From Ignavibacteria bacterium (GTDB taxonomy: Bacteria > Bacteroidota > Ignavibacteria > Tepidaquicellales > OLB5): a DNA stretch of 12,124 nucleotides. The first letter of the stretch is position 1; each line of letters opens with the position of its first letter. A program made the position numbers and the translations under genes. Of the stretch, positions 8,601 to 12,124 are shown piece after piece. Where the stretch lies: NCBI GenBank assembly GCA_030835005.1, contig JAUQWT010000274.1, positions 1-12,124 on the forward strand, in the 5' to 3' direction. Below the pieces are notes generated by a model. It saw only the letters and a list, made by a program, of their open reading frames with translations. It did not search any database and was not told the origin of the DNA.

Positions 8601-8851
8601 GGTTTAATCCTGAGTTTACTATCATGAACGAAAGAGATATTATCCTGCCGGGCGGTAATATTTACAGGCCGGATAAAGTAATTATTGATGAGGATAAAGC
8701 AATTGTAGTGGATTTTAAAACCGGAAGCAGGAAAAACGAACACACAGATCAAGTCAAGATGTACGGCAAAATACTGGCAGATATGGGATATAAAGAAATT
8801 GAGATGAGTCTTTTTTACATAAATGATCTTAAGATTGAAACCGTTAAATAA
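5672..8851 (+). CDS. addA: AddA-like UvrD/SF1A helicase-nuclease subunit
   Basis: This is the motor and nuclease subunit of a double-strand-break resection enzyme (AddAB, RecBCD-like). The helicase motifs appear in order: Walker A AGSGKT (K15), motif Ia VTFTNKAAAEM (40-50), TIDSFFHK (104-111), motif II DEFQDTS (384-390), motif III GDVKQSIYRWR with Q419, motif IV NYRS (R457), motif V TIHKAKGLQ (736-744) and motif VI YVAFTRAEE (R819). The C-terminus is a RecB-type PD-(D/E)XK nuclease, with H926, RPD (D1001), DFKTG (D1014, K1016) and QVKMY (Q1027, Y1031) all present. I start at ATG 5672 (1059 residues). The frame also has a GTG at 5579, but those 31 extra residues look non-homologous and relatives begin just before the Walker A. 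addB follows after 24 bases, so the two form an operon. Confidence 0.93.
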   Translation: MNNFLIYRSSAGSGKTYTLVKEYLKLVLNDPENFKSTLAVTFTNKAAAEMKSRIISALIELSHGENESLKQLLIAEGVKADIGSSSAVVLKNILHKYSYFSVSTIDSFFHKVIRSFAKELKLQLGYNIELNQNDVLDKITDRLLDDAGIDEELTGFLENYIYYSIEDEKGWKIDLRIKELAKEIFTERYMIRAGKGNDLLESRTKLKEFIGILFAIKNEFESRMKLIAADSAKILDHFGLTIDDFPFKKSGFMNYLLNRITKDDYDPKSRAREAAGDIKKCYGKNTNPKVKQAAEGGLFDLLSSAVENYDKNFVKYNTAIQLIRTIYITGIFKDLIDKLKKYRDDNNVLMISDINNILLNVISGQSSPFVFEKIGSYYRNFLIDEFQDTSTFQWQNFLPLIENSLSENNSSLIVGDVKQSIYRWRNGNMKLLLEDAKNDLAGFLPLIKEESLNVNYRSKKRIVDFNNAFFKTASGICANNSPEGFGEVITKAYADTSQKSRDISDDGYVNIRFYVNDRDSGVTSRELAGENMLLQMKSLLDAGYMQKDIMVLVRGNQDALEAAQLLIYAGLKVISSDSLLLTNSPKVRLLLNLFKYIVDNNNFIARTEILYNYLIYFKNSDVKLNDIFTDHFKGKGNARTLFKELLPVGFFENGNGSEVNLKLSGLGLYDLAEELIMIFSIGGSADTYLLRFLDVLKKYSAENNSDVYGFVKWWEENKSDNTIVVPEEEDAIRLMTIHKAKGLQSPVVFIPYANWDFGFRPGKSLIWVSSDKAPFERSPAYFVKASSALENSYFAEDYNEEKTLTCLDNLNLMYVAFTRAEEKLFISVPRKGSNTFGSVNVIEDSIKNNPELALGFNAQNFEYESGLNNKSEQKTDESKEYMPYIMYGLVSGNIFEKIIVKPEFEHFVPENKTDITQLKNRGIIIHKALSLINNASEEEIRRAINKLIISGLITIEQKDNLLEELKKIFSIRKVKNWFNPEFTIMNERDIILPGGNIYRPDKVIIDEDKAIVVDFKTGSRKNEHTDQVKMYGKILADMGYKEIEMSLFYINDLKIETVK

Positions 8852-8855
8852 AGAA

Positions 8856-8864
8856 AAGGGTGGA
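8856..8864 (+). promoter_or_regulatory. Purine-rich ribosome binding site supporting the TTG start of addB
   Basis: AAGGGTGGA lies 11 bases before the TTG at 8876 in the short addA-addB gap. It is the clearest Shine-Dalgarno-like stretch before any start in this window. It supports initiation at the TTG, which has no ATG or GTG alternative upstream in frame. Confidence 0.4.
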
Positions 8865-8875
8865 AATACATCTAA

Positions 8876-11716
8876 TTGAAACCGTTTTTAAAAATATTAG
8901 CTGAAGAGCTTCATAAATCTTACGGAAAAGAAATCTCCGGGATACAAATTGTATTCCCTTCAAGAAGAGCAGGCCTGTACTTTAAGAAGTACCTTTCGGA
9001 AGAGATAGGCGTACCATTATGGTCTCCCGTAACTTGCGGCATCAGCGAATTCATAAAGGAAAATTCTGAGCTGCTGATAGCAGATGAACTGACGCTGATA
9101 TTTGAACTCTATGAAGTTTACAGGGAATATGCTGAGGAAGTTACTTTTGATAAGTTCTATCCATGGGGTGAGCTTATCCTTCGTGATTTCGATGAGATAG
9201 ACAAAAATCTTGCAGAAGCAGATTATCTGTTTAGAATATTACGTGAGCACAAGAAAGTTGAAGCGGATTTTGAGCTGAGCGTATCAGATATTGATGAGTT
9301 CTACCGTTTCTGGAACAGCTTCTCAGATAAGGATGTGACGGGCCTGCAGAATGAATTCATAAAGACATGGGAAATACTTGGCAAGGTTTATCATATGTTC
9401 CGCAATTCTTTACAGGAAAAAAATATTTGCTACGAGGGAATGGCATACAGAAAGCTTTTTGAAGCTGTAAAAACCAAAAAGTTCGTAACATCGTATAGCA
9501 GGATCATTTTTGCAGGTTTTAACCAGTTAAACAAGTGTGAAGAAGAGATAGTAAAAGAACTTCTTAAGCAGGGACTTTCTGAAGTATTCTGGGATGCTGA
9601 TAATTATTACATAGAAGATAAGAAGCAGGAAGCAGGGAAATTCATTCGTGAAAATTTAATAAATCTGAATGATGATAAGCCAAAGTGGATAACAAATACT
9701 CTATCAACAGGGAAACTGAATATAAATATCATTGGTGCGCCATTTGATGTCTCACAGGCAAAGGTTCTCGGAAGCGAGCTTGAAAAGCTAGCAGGCAGCG
9801 ATTCTATCAAAACCGCAATTGTTCTGCCGGATGACAGCCTGCTGATGCCTGTGTTGAGATCCATCCCTGAAAATATTGAGGCTATTAACATAACAATGGG
9901 CTATTCCTTTAAGAATTCACTGCTATTTAGTCTGCTTCAGTCACTCAAAGATCTGAATTTAAACAGCAGGGGAGAAGGAGTATCAAAAGAATTTTATCAT
10001 AAGGATATTATCAGCGTGCTTTTGCATCCATACATACGAGAAATGGCTCCGGGTATAATTAGCGAAACAGTAGATTCTATAAACAAAAGAAATATTATTT
10101 ATGCATCAGCAAAGTATCTAAAAAGCTTGTTCAAAGGACCGCCTGATATTATCGGTCATATATTTGCGGCTGCAGATACTGCAATAGAATCGTATGATTA
10201 TATAAGGAATTTGATCGTGAAGTTATCCGGAGAAATTTCCAAAAGCAGCCATGCAAATGTTTATGAAAATGAATTTATTAACAAGATATTTACTGAGCTT
10301 AACAGGATAAAAGATATTCTGGATAAGTATACGCCTGAGGTCGGCCGAGATACGTTCTGGAACATACTCATGGAACATTCTTTAAAGCTGAAAATCCCAT
10401 TTTCCGGGGAACCGCTTGAGGGGATACAGATAATGGGAATGCTTGAAACCAGATCTTTGGATTTTGATAATGTTTTTGTTTTATCTGTAAATGAGGGAAT
10501 ACTTCCGCGGGAAATGAATGCAAGCTCCTTTATTCCTTTTGCACTGAAAAGAGCATTCAAATTGCCGGTAAGTGAGGATACTGAAGCTGATTACGCATAT
10601 TACTTTTACAGGTTGATGCAAAAAGCATCAAACGTGACGCTTATCTACAACACTGAAACCGGAATTATCTCAGCAGGGGAGAAAAGCCGCTTTATTATGC
10701 AGGTAGAAAACGAACTTTCAGCAACTAACAAAAACCTAACGATCCAAAGCATGCTCTTAAGCGGCGATATTGAACTCCCCAAACGCAGAGAGATCACAAT
10801 TGAAAAGACTGATGAGGTACTTGATCTTTTAAGAAGCGAGAAGCAATTTTCTGCTTCAACTTTGAGCCTGTACATAAACTGTCCGCTCCAATTCTATTTT
10901 AAGAAAGTAGCAAAGCTTAAGGAAGAAGAAGAAGTAGAAGAATACTTTTCCGCAGCGACATTTGGTGATCTGTTTCATCAGATTATGGATATTTTATACA
11001 GAGATAGTGTTGGTAAAGAAGTATCTCCTGACAAAGTGAAAAGTTTGATTGATAAGGTTAATACTGATTATGACGAATTTTGGAAGCAGGCTTGTTATGA
11101 ATTGAAAGAATATTCTGAGTTTGCCAAACTGAAGCAGGGAAAGAATCTGCTTTATAAAGGTATAATCCAGAAATTGATAGCTAAGGTACTGGAAAACGAT
11201 CTTTTGGAAACACCATTCAAGATTCTTGAGCTTGAAGCCAAAGCTGAAAGAAAGCTAGTGCTGAATATTGATGAAGATATCATCGAAGTGCCGTTATATG
11301 GAAGGCTTGACAGGATTGAAATGAAAGATAACATTACCAGGATAATTGATTACAAAACCGGAACTGTTGAAACAATAAATCAATCATCAAAAGTTTCTGA
11401 TAGTGAACACATTGAAAGGATATTTGAGAATATTAAAATGAAGGAGAACTTTCAACAGCTCTTTTATGCTTCGCTGTTTCTTAACAGGCACAGCTCTTCA
11501 AAACTGGTGGTCGGAATATATCCGCTTAAGAAAATCTCAGAGGGTATTCACTGGTTTGAAAAGGAACCGATAAGCCCTGAAAAAAAGGAAATGTTTGAGG
11601 CAAAATTAGCAAGTTTACTTTCTAAAATATTTGACAGAGTAACTCCATTCGCTCAAACTCCCGATCTTGAACACTGCAAATACTGTCCCTATAAATCTAT
11701 CTGTTACAGAGATTAA
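8876..11716 (+). CDS. addB: AddB-like nuclease subunit with iron-sulfur cysteines
   Basis: This 946-residue protein is the partner of AddA in DNA end resection. The N-terminal half has the helicase-like fold without a Walker A: it opens with IQIVFPSRRAGLYFKKYL where other AddB proteins have a nucleotide-binding loop. The middle keeps AddB landmarks (INITMGYSFKNS; LETRSLDFDNVFVLSVNEG, then ILPRE). The C-terminus is a PD-(D/E)XK nuclease: H701 in FGDLFHQ, D812 in GRLDRIE, D825 and K827 in DYKTG, and Q860 with Y864. Four cysteines in the AddB pattern, C669 and then C934-x2-C937-x5-C943, should bind a 4Fe-4S cluster that closes the nuclease domain. The start is TTG at 8876, directly after an in-frame TAA and preceded by a purine-rich site. 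It is very likely cotranscribed with addA. Confidence 0.92.
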   Translation: MKPFLKILAEELHKSYGKEISGIQIVFPSRRAGLYFKKYLSEEIGVPLWSPVTCGISEFIKENSELLIADELTLIFELYEVYREYAEEVTFDKFYPWGELILRDFDEIDKNLAEADYLFRILREHKKVEADFELSVSDIDEFYRFWNSFSDKDVTGLQNEFIKTWEILGKVYHMFRNSLQEKNICYEGMAYRKLFEAVKTKKFVTSYSRIIFAGFNQLNKCEEEIVKELLKQGLSEVFWDADNYYIEDKKQEAGKFIRENLINLNDDKPKWITNTLSTGKLNINIIGAPFDVSQAKVLGSELEKLAGSDSIKTAIVLPDDSLLMPVLRSIPENIEAINITMGYSFKNSLLFSLLQSLKDLNLNSRGEGVSKEFYHKDIISVLLHPYIREMAPGIISETVDSINKRNIIYASAKYLKSLFKGPPDIIGHIFAAADTAIESYDYIRNLIVKLSGEISKSSHANVYENEFINKIFTELNRIKDILDKYTPEVGRDTFWNILMEHSLKLKIPFSGEPLEGIQIMGMLETRSLDFDNVFVLSVNEGILPREMNASSFIPFALKRAFKLPVSEDTEADYAYYFYRLMQKASNVTLIYNTETGIISAGEKSRFIMQVENELSATNKNLTIQSMLLSGDIELPKRREITIEKTDEVLDLLRSEKQFSASTLSLYINCPLQFYFKKVAKLKEEEEVEEYFSAATFGDLFHQIMDILYRDSVGKEVSPDKVKSLIDKVNTDYDEFWKQACYELKEYSEFAKLKQGKNLLYKGIIQKLIAKVLENDLLETPFKILELEAKAERKLVLNIDEDIIEVPLYGRLDRIEMKDNITRIIDYKTGTVETINQSSKVSDSEHIERIFENIKMKENFQQLFYASLFLNRHSSSKLVVGIYPLKKISEGIHWFEKEPISPEKKEMFEAKLASLLSKIFDRVTPFAQTPDLEHCKYCPYKSICYRD

Positions 11717-11721
11717 CGCTG

Positions 11722-11733
11722 TTACATATGTAA
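11722..11733 (+). promoter_or_regulatory. Perfect 12 bp palindrome, possible operator
   Basis: TTACATATGTAA is a perfect inverted repeat six bases after the addB stop. It overlaps a TGTAAACG/TGTAAAAG direct repeat with a 10-base period (11730-11746), so similar half-sites face the same side of the helix. It could be an operator for the Spy-like gene 103 bases downstream. A 12 bp palindrome is expected a few times by chance in 12 kb, so this is tentative. Confidence 0.25.
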
Positions 11734-11764
11734 ACGTTTGTAAAAGTGTGTGTTTGGCTTAAAC

Positions 11765-11791
11765 TATTTGGGATGTTTGTTTGTCCAAATA
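11765..11791 (+). other. Inverted repeat with 7 bp arms
   Basis: TATTTGG at 11765-11771 pairs perfectly with CCAAATA at 11785-11791 across a 13-base loop. It could end the addAB transcript or be a protein site for the next gene. The stem is AT-rich and no T-run follows, so it is a poor intrinsic terminator. Confidence 0.2.
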
Positions 11792-11818
11792 TACAAGAGG
11801 CAGATAAATAACATTTCA

Positions 11819-11826
11819 TAACTTTA
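11819..11826 (+). promoter_or_regulatory. Weak -7-like box before the Spy-like gene
   Basis: TAACTTTA is one mismatch from TAnnTTTG and ends 10 bases before the ATG at 11837. No convincing -33 box lies upstream at the usual distance. The spacing resembles that of the boxes before addA and recG. Confidence 0.15.
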
Positions 11827-11836
11827 ATTCAACCAA

Positions 11837-12124
11837 ATGAATACAACAAAAAATTTACGCATCGGATTCATAAACCTCAAAACCTTAAGTCTTCTGATTC
11901 TCCTTGTTGCAGTAATGTTTTCTGCGGGAAACTTGTATAGTCAGCAGGATGATAATAGCGGGAAAAAGCAGAAAAAAACTCCAGAAGAACGCGCTCAGAA
12001 AAGAGCAGACAGGATGAAGGAAAAACTATCACTCAGCGATGATCAGCACAAACAGATCTACGACATTTTACTTACACAGTCTAAGGAAAGGAAAGCTATT
12101 TGGGAATCGTCAAAGAATGATCAG
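11837..12124 (+). CDS. N-terminal part of an exported Spy/CpxP-like (LTxxQ-type) protein
   Basis: A frame of 96 codons opens at ATG 11837 and has no stop before the window ends, so the C-terminus is missing. The first residues are basic (MNTTKNLRIGF). A hydrophobic core follows at about 16-31, and a likely signal-peptidase site lies after LYS at 33-35, so the mature protein starts near QQDD in the periplasm. The next part is highly charged and helical: TPEERAQKRADRMKEKL then SLSDDQ (65-70), which resembles the L(T/S)xxQ motif of Spy/CpxP envelope-stress chaperones and similar small Bacteroidota proteins. The function is only a family-level guess. No Shine-Dalgarno sequence precedes the ATG. 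The 120-base upstream gap, with a palindrome and an inverted repeat, suggests a separate transcription unit from addAB. Confidence 0.8.
   Translation, partial: MNTTKNLRIGFINLKTLSLLILLVAVMFSAGNLYSQQDDNSGKKQKKTPEERAQKRADRMKEKLSLSDDQHKQIYDILLTQSKERKAIWESSKNDQ

Noticed and set aside
8062..8625. 187-codon antisense open frame inside addA
   Set aside because: It lies opposite well-conserved AddA coding sequence including motif VI. Its Ser/Phe/Ile-rich translation is typical of an antisense shadow.
10921..10942. GAA-rich repeat in addB
   Set aside because: It simply encodes a run of glutamates in a surface linker next to the nuclease domain. It is neither a tandem repeat locus nor unusual for this composition.
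1..12124. CRISPR array, transposase, integrase, phage or toxin-antitoxin genes
   Set aside because: I looked for regular repeats, terminal inverted repeats and recognisable proteins of these kinds in all large frames and gaps, and saw none.

Overview
This 12.1 kb window looks like ordinary chromosomal DNA from an AT-rich member of the Bacteroidota/Ignavibacteriota (FCB) group. Three signs point there. The UvrD-type helicase-nuclease and its partner have the form I associate with that group: AddA starts almost at its Walker A, and AddB lacks one. Most genes have no Shine-Dalgarno sequence. TAnnTTTG-like boxes, the -7 type of Bacteroidota promoters, lie just upstream of several starts. The placement is an inference; a placement more precise than the phylum group would be a guess.

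Layout. Positions 1-2389 are read leftwards: recG (299-2389, TTG start), followed by the N-terminal part of a polytopic membrane protein, probably a CPBP/CAAX-type protease, which runs off the left edge. A 118 bp divergent gap separates recG from a rightward gene at 2508-3449. That gene is a close relative of WlbA/WbpB, the UDP-N-acetylglucosaminuronate 3-dehydrogenase of surface-polysaccharide synthesis. An 11-codon hydrophobic reading frame lies just upstream and overlaps its start by four bases. The 232 bp gap after it holds a possible decayed leftward small gene. Then come a complete S9 peptidase without a signal peptide (3682-5532), addA (5672-8851) and addB (8876-11716, TTG start). After a 120 bp gap with a perfect 12 bp palindrome, an exported Spy/CpxP-like small protein starts at 11837 and runs off the right edge.

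How the genes work together. AddA and AddB should form a two-subunit helicase-nuclease that resects double-strand breaks for RecA. AddA carries a full set of SF1A helicase motifs and a nuclease site. AddB has no Walker A but has a complete nuclease site and the four cysteines of an iron-sulfur nuclease. RecG, about 3.3 kb away, remodels forks and branched intermediates. The window is therefore rich in recombination and repair genes, although a sugar dehydrogenase and a peptidase lie between them. I see no functional link for those two.

I found no tRNA, rRNA, CRISPR array, insertion sequence, integrase or toxin-antitoxin pair, and no gene that looks foreign by composition. I see no strong case for an undescribed multi-gene system. 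The items most worth a second look are the micro-ORF ahead of the wlbA-like gene, the possible decayed gene at 3450-3582, the isolated wlbA-like gene itself, and the non-motor form of AddB.
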